A DNA stretch of 64,000 nucleotides from Bryum argenteum. Lineage: Eukaryota; Streptophyta; Bryopsida; Bryales; Bryaceae. Made by a program: the position numbers and the translations under genes. The stretch lies in NCBI GenBank assembly GCA_037043015.1, contig CM073321.1:4918001-4982000 (forward strand), read 5' to 3'. This document shows, in pieces, positions 25,775 to 36,189 of the stretch; the stretch's first letter is position 1; each line of letters begins with the position of its first letter. A model generated the notes under the pieces. It saw only the letters and a program-made list of their open reading frames with translations. It had not been told where the DNA came from and did not search any database.

Positions 25775-26326
25775 TTGGTGCTTCCGACCATTCCGGCCGA
25801 GGAAGAAGAGAAGAAGATGTTGATAGAGGACCTCGATCGGATGGGCCTGTCCGGCATGCTGGACACCCCGTGGGAACTACGCGATGCGGGAATGATGCGC
25901 GAAATAAAGACCGGCGCGCTAAACCAGTTTGAAGGGACGGTTAGAGGGAAGCCGACGTCCTAGACGACCGATCCTTGGAGGGCATTTTACGGCCTGATCG
26001 GAAAGAGCGGGGTAGGGTTGTGCGGCCGGAAACATAAATGTGCGAAGACGGCCTTCCACGGGAAGCCGCACAAGATTAATGGCTACGCAGTGGAGGACTG
26101 CAGGGAGCCGCGGGAGCGCGTGGCGATCATGTTCCTAGCGCCGATCATTCACGCGGAAAAGTCGCATCGAGTCACCGTCCAGCTTGCCAACACCGTCCTG
26201 GGGTCGGTGCGAGGAGAGCAAGAAGTCGACTGGGGTCTCATCATCTGCGACTATGTTGCCCGGCTCGCGGAGAACGTGGATAAGAGCCGGTCGAGCCCCA
26301 TTACCCCTTTCCTCCAGCAATACTAG
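25775..26326 (+). pseudogene. gag-like protein, one in-frame stop
   Basis: One frame is open from 25775 to 26326 apart from a TAG at 25961. The product has an acidic start (IPAEEEEKKMLIEDL), then DPWRAFYGLIGKSGVGLCGR, VTVQLANTVLGSVRGEQEVD and a C-terminal SPITPFLQQY. The pattern recalls gag-like proteins of plant LTR elements, but no CCHC knuckle follows. GC-rich codon use contrasts sharply with the AT-rich flanks. Confidence 0.4.
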
Positions 26327-26570
26327 GCTCGCCTTCAGCGGATCGAGGACGGAGGCGTGGTGGCAGTTGGAGCGAAGGAGGGTCGGCTGTAGCGGCAGAT
26401 TCAAAGGCCGACTTTGAAGGGCGACAACTCAAGATCTACGAAGATTGGAGGGACGAGCCTTGGTGATTTGGAAGCGTCTCCAAGCCCTCTTTCCAGCAAT
26501 ACTAGGCTCGCCCTCAGCGGATCAAGGATGGAGGCGTGGTGGCAGCTGGAGTGAAGGAGGGTCCAGCAGT
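26310..26570 (+). repeat. 180-bp-spaced direct repeat
   Basis: About 75 bp starting ccagcaatactaggctcgcc occurs near 26312 and again near 26492 with few changes, ending at gaaggagggt. It begins at the 3' end of the gag-like frame. Confidence 0.8.
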
Positions 26571-26838
26571 GGTCGGAGACAACGTGAAGGGAGCCCATCC
26601 CTTCTCAATTCCTTGATATTTGTGTTTTTTGCAATTGGTTTGGTTGTGTGGTTAGACATAGTAGAGATTGTGAACTTTATCCTAAAAAATGGCAATTTCA
26701 TTGCCCAAAAATTGGTTGTGATGATTTAAATTGGGTTGCATGCTCTTGTCTTTGGTGTTGGCCTTGGATTGGAATGGTTGTGCTTCGCTTGCCTTGCTGA
26801 TTTAGATGATTGAATGCTAGAGTACACTAAGAGTAAGG

Positions 26839-26935
26839 GTAGTGCGGAAGCGCTGCCCAAATTCTATGCTGAATTTACAAATTTAGGTTAAAATTTAGGG
26901 AATTTGGGACCAAGCGCGGAAGCGCTGCCCAATTT
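26839..26935 (+). repeat. Direct repeat gcggaagcgctgcccaa
   Basis: The 17-bp sequence occurs exactly near 26841 and 26917; each copy is followed by a related AT-rich phrase ending in ttaggtt. Confidence 0.75.
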
Positions 26936-28639
26936 AATTTCGAACTTCAAAGTTTAGGTTGAGAAGATTCGCTAAGATTGCTAGGTTGTCCATTGCTTGG
27001 AAGGTCAAATTGTTTGCATTCCTCCCCCACGGCCCGACTTGTGAGTTAGAACCGGAAGACCGGGATTTAACCTCACAGCCACTGAAACGACCAAAGCATG
27101 GATAAGCTCAAGGAAGAAGAGTTAGGACGGATTCAAAGGCCGTAAGTTAGAAGTTGGCTTGGGTTAGGAAGCCGGATTAGAATCTGACCTAGGACAGTTA
27201 GTAGGATCTTTCTTGGGAGGCGAGTCGCTTTTGCGGAGTAGGCCGTGTAGGTCGACGCCGCAATTTAGTTAGGGTTCTAAGCCGTTGACTTAGAAGTACT
27301 TATAGGTGAATGTTTGATCATCTAAAACATTCCTTACTTGTTAATCAACAAACCTCTTATGCGCATATTCAGTGTCATCTTTACTCTGTCTCCTTTTTGA
27401 GGTCGAGTGCTTAGAAGTTGTATCTAGTGTTTCTGGGTTGTAAGTTGGGAGTTAGGAATCCGGATTCCTTGCTAGATTGTTTCTGTGGAGTTGAGGTTGG
27501 GTTGGGCGTATTCTTGAGTGCCTTGTGTCTTGAGCTGGTCTAGGTGTCTGAGAGAGAGGGAAACTGCTATGGTAAACACCCTACGGTCTGGAAGGGTCTG
27601 GGAGTAGAGTGTGCGAGACTTGGGTTCCTCTGTAGTCTCAGAGGACGGATCAAGCACAGTACGTGACCGGAATACGTGTAGACGTCCTTTAGCCGGATTT
27701 GGATCTCTTGGAGTTTGTCATTGTAGTAAGTGTGATAGGGCAATCAGAACGGCCTGCGTGACCTCCTAAGCCGGACGGGTAGGACGGATTAGTTGTGAGG
27801 ACGTAATGTTTGCCTAAGTGGTTGTCTGTGTTTGTATGAAAAGAGTCTAGATGTGGAGGTTTCCGCCACGGTAAACATAAGGGAAAGAGTCTTTGTGCAT
27901 CCTCTCTTGCACAGGGGTACCCTTGCCAAACAAGGTTAAACATAAGTTTGGGAATAGAACGGTTGGTGGGTGGTTGTTTTAGCACTATTTGGTCGTGGTC
28001 ACTTTACAGAAATCCTGGAACGATACACGAGTCACCTCAACACCGGTATTACACTAATAAACGTGTAAGGAAAGACAACGTGAATACATGGCATCCGACA
28101 CTTTCCAATGAGGATTATTCCAAACTGCATCATCGTCCTTCACGAGCCCCTGCTTCCTGTTCTTGCTAAAGGGAGAAACATATAGAACGCGATCGCCCTC
28201 TCGGTAACCTTTGACAAACTCGTTTGCCAACTTGCAAACATCTGTTTCAATAATGGGACGTACCTTGGGGTAATAGGAGAGGCGACAAAGGGGAATACAA
28301 AGACGAGATTTCTCGATAGGTTTTATTCTCAATCTATATATGGTGTTGATAGAGTTCCCCTTTGTTGAGCTTGTAACTCGTCGGCGCTCCACATGGGATC
28401 CATCTTAGCCAAGTGACTTGGCATTTCAACGGCCCCAATCTCCACAACATCTGGCGCCGTCAAAGTTGATTGAATATAGTTAGTATTAGTATTTGAAGTA
28501 GCAGCTGGAAGTGCTCGAACCAAAGTGCGTTTACCCTCTACGTCTAAGACTGTAGCTCGCATGCTAGATAAATCGTTGTCGCTCTCAAACTCCAGATAGG
28601 TGTCCTCTGGCTCGAAGTCAATAGATTCCTACATCAGCA

Positions 28640-29300
28640 AATACAACAAAAATTGAGGGCGTCAGCAAGATATTCTCAATGAGAGGAGAGAAGAAATAAT
28701 GGTGTTAATATTTTAATGACGAAAGGTCTAGATTTAGAACAACACATGGTTTCTTATATAACGTTCTTCATATCAATATCCCACCAAATGTTTGAGATCC
28801 CCATATTAACAACTAACAAATTCACATTTGAGTTTAAAATGTAAACAATTCAATTTCAATGTCTTGGGGTAGCACTTTCGTCAACAAATGTGTCGAAGAC
28901 ATAAACTAAATTTCACTCTTCCCTATCAGCCTTCATTTCAAAATACAATATATAAATAACAATAATCACTTTAGAGACAAAGTTGCAAAACAAAATATCA
29001 ATTCTGGACCTAGTGTGTGATCCCAGAAGCAAACAATACAGACCCCTCAACGTCCCTCTGTAAGCAAACAGAGCATAGCAATAGAATTGACAACCTGCAC
29101 AGTCCAAGTCAAGGCTCAAATAGAGCAGTTTCGTCAACGAAAGAGACATCTGACCAAGGCAAATTCCATGAATTACTTTGGCTTGATTTTATATTTGCCA
29201 CAACTTGAGATTGACTTAATTCTATATTTGCCACAGTTTGAGCAGATTCGTCAACAAATGTGTCAAATGTCTACTTGTTGATGAGTTTTGCATTCTGGTA
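28640..29300. other. Upstream region of the ParB-like gene
   Basis: AT-rich sequence with two copies of ttcgtcaacaaatgtgtc (about 28876 and 29247). It may hold further 5' exons of the minus-strand ParB-like gene, but I cannot assign one. Confidence 0.35.
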
Positions 29301-29720
29301 GTGACCCTAGAACGACATACACCACACTCAGAAACAACGATTCGAAACGAGGACCGTCCATCACGACAATCCAAATAAGCAGCAGCATCTGCTGCTGAGG
29401 ACCCGAAGAGCCTGCTCCAGATCCTAACCAGAGCGATAATCCAGGGCCAGTACTAGGGACAGTACCGGATCAGTGCATGTCAGAGCTCAAGAAATGACAG
29501 TTTTGTTGACGAAAGAGGCATACACTACACCCAAAAACGAGTATTCCAAACGAAGACAGTCCATCAGCATAATCCAAAGTGGCAGCAGCAAAAGAAATGC
29601 CAGTTTCAGAGCTCGAGATTTGACAGGTTCGTCAACGAAAGAGGCATAGACCACACTAAAAAACGAGGCTTCCAAAAGAGGATTCAAAACGAGGACAAGT
29701 TCTTGGACAATGGGTTTGAT
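29300..29720. repeat. Diverged tandem repeats, about 150-180 bp
   Basis: Three copies share catacaccacac/catagaccacac, aaacgag, and ccgtccatca or cagtccatca, at about 29318, 29519 and 29646. The last two copies are preceded by (t/g)gttcgtcaacgaaagaggc-type sequence. A short relative, ttcgtcaacgaaagagacat, lies at 29130. Confidence 0.65.
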
Positions 29721-29809
29721 TGATTGTAGGCCGGAGATGATGCGCGGGCACGGTAGGAGCCTCAAAATTGCTATGACAGATCAACTCTTGAGCTTCTCTC
29801 ACAATTGCA

Positions 29810-30982
29810 GTGACCCAACACGATTCACGAGATTATCGTGATCGAGCAGCTACCTAGCTATTTCAGCACACCCATCACGCTTTACAGGCTGAGGCTGATC
29901 ACATTTGATTGCCGACACCATCAAAGTCCACTTGGCACCACAACAAAACCGCACTCTCTCTCGACCACAACAACATGGATTCACCGACTATGTTTTCCTA
30001 AACCGAATTGTTGCCTACAGAACTCATAGATCAAGAAGCTATTGTCCGTTGTTACACATTTGAAAGCATTAGCCTCAACACAATCAACTCAACCAGATAC
30101 TCGCAAGATCAACAAAACTTCTCAACCATGCGTTCAATCAGTTCTACATGTTCAGGCTAGATTACTTTGGTGGCTACATTCGGACACTCAAAAGGCAGCC
30201 ACAGCAGTACCCTCGATAAGCTTTCTAAAAAGCTCGCTACAGTCTAACGATGGCAATCTTAGCACACCCACATTGCTCCATAGGCTAAGGTTGACATTTG
30301 AAGCAGTAGAAAATAGGGGAGAAGAGACTCGCAGTAGTCACCATAGAAGCATACGTCTGGCTTAGCTCAACATACTCGAATGTACTGTGATTCCATGGCA
30401 TGAATGCAAAGGCCAAGAGCCAAACACTCTCTCTCCCATTATCGTATCCTCTCCGTTCTCTCTCACTCTTCCTGTCTGTTTGCTGTGATTGCATGGATAA
30501 CCATACCTGAAAACCTAACTCCTCATCCTTGATTCTTCCACTGTGTCCTTGCGCTCACAGGGTCTCCGCGGTAACAGAATAATCATAGTTAGATGCTCCG
30601 ACCTATGTACCTGGCCTCGGTAACCTTAAACTGTCTCGAATTGCAAAACCTCTTCCTCCATCTCCTTTATATAGTGCAGGTCTGACTCGACTGAACTTCC
30701 TCGATATCCCTATTTACACTCAAGATCCCGTAGAAAGACAAAGCATAACTTCCCTTTTTCGACTCTACCGACTCCACCAAAGTCAACCTCTGCTCTCTTT
30801 GAAGACTGAGTTTTCCTTAGTCTATTTTTCAGCCTTGCTATCATACAGAACTATCCCTCCCTGTGGATGAACTCGTCAAACATTCCATCCTTGCTAACCC
30901 AGGCCAACATTTTGGCGACCATATTGGGGATGGAATGTTGAGACGTCCCGAAAACAGGTAAAACAACACCGGACGAGATACC
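29810..30982 (+). mobile_element. Probable LTR and leader of a second gypsy-type element
   Basis: The sequence precedes a gag start (ATG 30983). It has a TATA-like ctttatatagtgcag at about 30660 and a leader with attttggcgaccatattggg at about 30910, the context usual just before gag in plant Ty3/gypsy elements. LTR ends are not proven because the second LTR is absent from the window. A likely 3' end is near 30843. Confidence 0.5.
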
Positions 30983-31501
30983 ATGGCTCCACGGAAAGCA
31001 ACAGAGAAGAACACAGAACCCGAGGAGGTCACACCCCAAAATGACCAAGACACCACAAGAGAACTACTCCAGTGAATGAAACAACAAATGACAGATTTGG
31101 CAGCGAAAAACGATGCCACCAATGCCAAGATCGAACTTCTAAATTCGCACTATCTCCAGGGGGTAGGGAGGTCGACAACCGTTCCAAACCCACCCATCTG
31201 CACCTTAGGACCATTAGGACAACCGCCCATCAATCCCACGGTGGCCGTTTCCATGGCATCAAGGGAACGAGACCGACTCATTAAGTTATCGAAGATACCC
31301 TACCCAGTCTTTGATGACTCTGGTGACCCGGATTGGCATGTACGCAGATTCAAAGTGATAGCACGAACCAACGGAGTCACCAACACTAAAGACTTGTAGA
31401 ACATATTCGGAACCACGCTCCAAGGCAATTACACAAATTAGTATATTGATTTCGAGGCCGAGCATTTGTTGCCAACATGGGAAGAAATGGGGCAGAGCTT
31501 C
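30983..31501 (+). pseudogene. Truncated gypsy-type gag, cut by the CACTA insertion
   Basis: One frame from ATG 30983 reads MAPRKATEKNTEPEEVTPQN, a coiled region, then RLIKLSKIPYPVFDDSGDPD, as at the start of a gypsy gag core. It has in-frame stops at 31073 (TGA), 31397 and 31439 (TAG). The frame ends at 31501, where the CACTA terminus begins, so the rest of the element was displaced or lost. Confidence 0.6.
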
Positions 31502-31539
31502 CACTACTAAAAAAGGGTGTCAATTCTGACCGGGTTTTT

Positions 31540-32760
31540 TGACTCAAAATCGACGTCTGACTGCATCTGACGGCACTACATATAGTCAGCCAACTAGTCG
31601 GGTACCTAGTCAGATCGGACACCCTTTGGGATGACTGCAGGCGTTCCCATAGGTTCGTTCCCGATGGAGTTTTTGAGACCTCGTTTGGAGGCTGCCCGAG
31701 CAAAGTGACGTGGCATAGTCATCTGACTATAGACAGTCATATGGCCACGTCAGCAGTGACCATGTGAAATGACGTGGAAATATGGCCACGTCAGCAGTGA
31801 CCATGTGAGGTGACGTCGACATATGACTGTCTGTAGTCAGATTGGCTAGAATTGAGACATGACTACGATTAGTCATAATATGCTGACAGTGTGTGACTAA
31901 ACATAGTCACAAGATAATATGCAACTGACTACATAGAGTCATCTTTGGTAGGTATTCATTGAAACGGTAGTCATGGGACTGACATACTCTAGTCTTCATT
32001 TTGCATGTGAGGACTACTCATAGTCCACAGGATGACAATCTCTAGTCATCTTCTTGTGAACTATGCTGTATTTCCACAAATACCTGATGAGGTTTTTGAT
32101 GACTTCCATGACTATAAATAGTCGTGAATGTACATCTCAATAGTCAGTTAGTTAAGTACTGCTAGTCAATACTACGGGATGCTTAACTAGTAATTTGATT
32201 ACATCTAGCACACAGCACGACTACAGTTAGTCATATGATGGGTTCCAACTGTAGTTTAAAAGTTATCTTTTCGGAGCGAGAGTTCTGTCGCAAATGACTA
32301 CGTGTAGACAGAGAGTTTTTAAACACTGTACAGAGGCTCACTACAAATAGTCATGCCTTCCAGAACATCTCTACAAATCCTGACTACGTACAGTCATGGC
32401 AATGAAACAATGCATGCTACATGACTACATATAGTCATTCTCTCTCAATACAGTCACTACGAATAGTCATGCATTCAACAACGGCACCAGCGTAATGAAT
32501 ATACCAAAACCATTATTTGTGTGGAAATGTTTGTGGACATTGACTGAACATAGTCATATCTACGAACACGAGACTACGTCATATGACTACAAATTGTCAT
32601 ATGCCTACATATACTGACTATGGTTAGTCATGGTTCGCAAATATTAAGCTAGATAGGATGACTACATGTCGTCACCGTTTCTGATTACAGTACTAGAGAG
32701 GATGACTATAGTCTACTAGTGATAGTCCGGTAAAATGGCTAGATATACGCCTGCGCACCT
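31540..32760. repeat. Subterminal palindromic motifs TGACTAC-N-TAGTCA
   Basis: About twenty imperfect palindromes of 16-18 bp occur here, for example atgactacatatagtcatt, gactacgattagtcataa and gtgactaaacatagtcac. Further copies lie at 33151-33170, 33739-33790 and 52448-52500, mainly in introns. The density next to the terminus matches subterminal transposase-binding repeats of En/Spm elements. A separate 29-bp direct repeat, beginning atatggccacgtcagcagtg, is at about 31738 and 31782. Confidence 0.8.
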
Positions 32761-32777
32761 ACGACTACACGAGAGCG

Positions 32778-33688
32778 TCACGCCAGTTTGACAGCCTGGT
32801 TGAGGAATTCCAGAGGCCACAATATGTAGTTGTTTACTCCCTGCCCCATGTTTGTGATTGGAGGGTCGTCCATATTCACCGGTTTACAGAGCAGGTACGC
32901 ATCGTCGTTGCTCTTTGTCACCTCCACGGTGGCCTTTCCCTCCGGGATAGCCACACCATGGAAATTGGATCCTTCCAGGGTAATAACCTTCCCAAAGCCG
33001 ACTACCATAGCCTCTTCCCCTTCACCAACACCCTTGATTTCTACAACAGAGCCTCTGGTGATCCTCTCTCGCTGTGATGGAGCTTCCTCCTTTTGCCTGC
33101 CTGCCTGCATTCCATACAAACGTGATTACATACCATTAAACAAGCACAGACGATGACTGAAGGTAGTCATACCGTCTCAAAACATGACTAGAGACCATGA
33201 CATTCCAGAATCGCACATGACGTTTGACAAATGCAAACCTCATTACCACCGGTATGCCCTTCTCGTCATGGGGCAGGACTTTCCACATCTCCGCCTCGGT
33301 ACTGTCTTTCGCCACAATAGTTGGGTTCTTGAATCTCTTGGGCTTACTCCCCTTCTGTCGTGGCTGTTTCTCCAGGCCAACATCGGACCCCTTCTCTGTC
33401 GTCACCACCTGTTGCGCAGCAGCGGACGCCTTCTCCTTCCTTGTGTAAACTACCTTCTCTTTCTGTGAACGGTTCGTCTTGTGCTCACCCCCGCTGGTTT
33501 TTATTAGCTTTTCGACCTCGGTAGCCCTCTTCCTCTTCTCAGCGGCTGGACGAGTCTTTGGCGGAGAATTGGCAGTATCGTCTGCTACCACTTCCTTCCC
33601 TTTCCTTCCTTTAGTCTCGAGGACGTCGTCACTTTCTCCAGATTCTTGCTCATATCGGTGGAAAATAACCACATTGACTGTTGATAAT
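32778..33688 (-). CDS. CACTA gene, 3'-terminal exons
   Basis: The exon 33688-33217 begins after an acceptor (AACAG) and encodes a Lys-rich segment ending GIPVVMR; the donor is GTTTGC. The last exon (about 33108-32778) starts QKEEAPSQRERITRG after ATGCAG and ends with NNYILWPLEFLNQ before the stop. This C-terminal pattern (a beta-rich block then a conserved W-P motif) is typical of plant CACTA accessory proteins. The intron holds a TGACTA palindrome. The upstream exons are at 33811-34040 and 34117-35239. Confidence 0.6.
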
Positions 33689-33810
33689 CGAAAGGGGGGA
33701 GGGACATGTAAACTAATTTACTCATACTACGTCAAGTTGGTGACTGAAAATTGTCATTCAATGTGCGTGTATGACTACGATTAGTCATATTTCAAAAGTT
33801 TAGCTTAGAG

Positions 33811-34040
33811 TTATTTTGTTCCTTCGGTTGTTGTGTACTCAGCATCGCGCGGCGTGGCGTGGCAATGTCGTCGTCCTTGTCGTCCCGGTTCATATCTTCT
33901 ACCATTTTTGTGTCCTCTACGACATGCTCCTATTCCCCCACACCGCCCAAGCACACAAACCATGTTAGGGCAATCAGAAAGGAATGACATAAGTTCAACT
34001 TTCGTCACTTCTTCTTCACAAAATTCAATGGTAATATTAG
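33811..34040 (-). pseudogene. Probable internal exon of the CACTA gene
   Basis: A minus-strand frame starts TKVELMSFLSDCPNMVCVLG, then becomes Arg/Gly-rich. Its place between the Transposase_24-like exon and the terminal exons, and TGACTA motifs in both flanking introns, suggest it belongs to the same gene. The splice sites were not resolved. Confidence 0.35.
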
Positions 34041-34116
34041 ACTCCTATAACTATGACTACTTAGTACTACTGATGACTACGGATGACTATCCATAATCCT
34101 ATGATGACTGTAGATA

Positions 34117-35239
34117 CCTTCTCCGCGTCTGGTGCTAGAGTGGGCATGGCACTGGGTCCCTACTGTAGAAGTGGAGGAGCTGCAGATGCAACACTTGGAA
34201 CCTTCAAATGTTCTAAGATCAATTTCAGGTTCGCCTCCATACCCCCCATGCGTGTCTCGATGTCCGGGTTACTTTGCTGCGCCACCTTTGACTGCTTTGA
34301 AGATGAAGAGCGATGTCTGCACATGCTTCCCATTTGGTCAGTCAGTTTGGGAGCCAGAGACTCCGAGTAGGCCGCCTTCTTCGACGCCGCACGATTTCCC
34401 TTCAACGTCTCCGCTTGCTTGATCTTTCCCTCTTCAGCAATCATCGTGGAGAGGTTGGCCCAATGCTCACTAGATATGTGCTGTGGCTTGCCCGTCCCCT
34501 TAAGCAATAATTTCTTCAATTCATATCGCTTCGTCTTCAACTGAGACCTCAATACTTGGTGAAAAGACTCCTCTGTGACATACCCAAGACCTCCCTCGTA
34601 ATTGAAGGTGGAGTCCACATTTTTCTTAATGGCAAGTAGCATCCGGGTGTTGTGATGGTTGTAGTTGTCGATTGAGAAGTCCACATGCTGGGAATGGCCT
34701 CGAAGGCAATCCATCCATTTCTTCCGGTGCTGACCGCAAGGCATGCCCTTCATGTCCACCTCGACTAGGTAGCGACGGCCACCATGGTCCTCTCGTTCGC
34801 GTGCCTCCTCCTCACAAGCTCGCTCTGCTGCCCGCCTCTTCTTGCGGTCCTGCGAACTGGCCTTCGGGCGCTTACCGCTGTGGACTGCTTTCTGCATCGC
34901 CTTCAGCTTCTTGATCTTCTGCGCAATGGCCAGTGCTACCATGTCGGGGTCCTCATCTTCGGAGTCAAAGTCTAATGAAGACAGATTGGATACATTGGAT
35001 GACGATGGCGGCGGAAAATATGGTACAAGCTCCAACCAGTTGTGCTCCTCCCCATCATCATAAAGCATTGCTGCCCGACTCATCTTCTTAGTTACAGCAA
35101 GTGGATCGTCACGGGTTTTCTTCTTGCTGCCGCCCTTGGAGACCTTGAACCTCTTCGGAGATTTTGAATGTCGTTTCCCTTTCACCTGCCAGTGGATGGG
35201 GTCCGTGGACTTTACCCTTTCCTCGTAGACCATGACTAG
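34117..35239 (-). CDS. CACTA transposase-associated exon (Transposase_24-like)
   Basis: A 360-codon frame follows the acceptor ATGCTAG near 35240. It begins VMVYEERVKSTDPIHW, then has a basic segment, an acidic Ser/Asp stretch, and a conserved core with VDFSIDNYNHHNTRMLLAIK, LGYVTEESFHQVLRSQLK and EHWANLSTMIAEEGKIKQ. The run of aromatic/basic positions ending in an NR-x-A segment matches the Transposase_24 type of plant CACTA proteins. A coiled region with MGGMEANLKLILEHLKV follows. An in-frame TAG at about 34160 (after PPLLQ) is followed by coding-like sequence to a donor near 34117, so the TAG may be a decayed CAG. Confidence 0.7.
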
Positions 35240-35333
35240 CATAAGTGAGATTTTGTAAAAGGTATACTACAATTAGTCACATTCTGGATTGGGAAAAGTG
35301 GCCTTTTCTGGATGCAGGATACACATGTACAAA

Positions 35334-35341
35334 CCTTTGAT
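35334..35341. repeat. hAT target-site duplication, left copy
   Basis: CCTTTGAT directly precedes the terminus CAGGGATGTCA. The identical 8 bp follows the other terminus at 51346-51353. An 8-bp duplication is diagnostic for hAT elements. Confidence 0.92.
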
Positions 35342-35519
35342 CAGGGATGTCAATCCGGACGTCTTTTGGGTTTTTTTGGTCGGACGGACGTCCGTCCGGG
35401 GGGTAAATCGGAATTACTATGCATGTAGTAAATTTTTTAACCGTAAGATCGTATTGAAAGTTGCATTGTAGCCGTTCAAATAGTGTTGTGAGTGTAAGTG
35501 GTTACCATTGGATTCTAAA

Positions 35520-35960
35520 GGGCGGCCCAGGACCGTCCGATTGGCCCTGGCCGACCGACCGGTCGACGGCGTCGGTTCGGTCGCAGCCGACGGATCGGTC
35601 GCTTGATCGGCCGCAGGCCGTCCGATCGGTCGGGGTTTCGGACGGCCGTCGGATGGAGCGCGGTCGGCGTCGGCCGTCCGATCAGTTGCGACCCGCCGGT
35701 CGACCGATCGGTCGGGTTGGCCGCCGGTGATCGGTTAAGTCGGCCGGGCCAATCGGTCGGGCCGGTCGGCGTCGGCCGTCCGATCGGTCGCGGTCTCCGT
35801 CGACCGTCCGATCGGTTGCGGTCTCTGTCGGCCGTCCGATCGGTCGCGACCGGCCGGTCGGCGCCGGCCGTCCGATCGGTCGGGTCGGCCGCCGCTAATC
35901 GGTCGGGCGGGTCGGCCATCGACCGTCCGATCTAGGTCACCGGTCGGCCATGCGACCGCG
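35520..35960. repeat. GC-rich palindromic array in the hAT terminal region
   Basis: About 440 bp built of ccgtccgatcggtcg-type words in both orientations, with frequent GGCCGTCCGATCGGTCG. A shorter relative (ccgacggccggtcaccctgg..) lies inside the other end at 51120-51240. Long open frames on both strands are a by-product of the repeat. It probably serves as subterminal transposase-binding sites. Confidence 0.8.
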
Positions 35961-36189
35961 ACCTATATAAGGCCGACCGGTCCTCCACTCTCCTCACTTC
36001 TTTCCTTCTTTTTCAGAGTGCGGAGTGGCTGTAGGTTGGAACTTTTTTTAATTTTCATCCACTGGCTCCATATCCTGGGGAGGAAAGAAGTCTTTCCGTT
36101 TGTAAGGGGGGAGATTTTGCTTTTTTTTTCAATAAGATGCCCAAACATGGGGTTGGGGGCAGTGGGGGAATCGAGGCCGGAGACCAAGG

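Larger units (their letters stand above)
25300..28060 (+). mobile_element. LTR-type retroelement relic inside an intron of the ParB-like gene
   Basis: The GC-rich insertion separates two exons of the ParB-like gene (donor near 28101, acceptor near 25177). It has a gag-like frame (25775-26326) and an LTR-like block (about 27040-28000) homologous, in inverted orientation, to 17700-18760. Exact ends and target duplication were not found. Pol is absent, so it is either deleted or a gag-only non-autonomous element. Confidence 0.45.
22008..28628 (-). pseudogene. Decayed multi-exon gene with ParB-like domain
   Basis: Splice-bounded open blocks on the minus strand form one gene. Exons run about 28628-28102, 25176-24940, 24860-24662, 24585-24379, 24281-24063, 23973-23738, 23655-23159, 23092-22687, then about 22610-22240 and 22155-22008. 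Most have GT donors and AG acceptors. The first exon holds IETDVCKLANEFVKGYREGD and the second FYVYEGNHRVTAWMQYIE, together resembling a ParB N-terminal domain (G-N-H-R-x-x-A box). Middle exons are helical (YLKKEVDKFFKHENPHIPNL), followed by a poly-Asp/Pro linker, then a domain with YLGIDLIFADDSENLPVLGV and FVFASYHLTDLRTILIMHSK that may be a degenerate methyltransferase-like fold. In-frame stops (e.g. after FSGK, QYIE and ARAAL) and a frameshift at a G10 run near 23343 show decay or error. The function and wider family are unknown to me. Confidence 0.55.

Noticed and set aside
25467..25823. Cys/Leu-rich frames 5' of the gag-like gene
   Set aside because: Three overlapping frames cover the same pyrimidine-rich stretch; none has a recognisable domain.
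35461..35935. Open frames of 89-134 codons on both strands
   Set aside because: They arise from the stop-poor GC-rich palindromic array in the hAT terminus.
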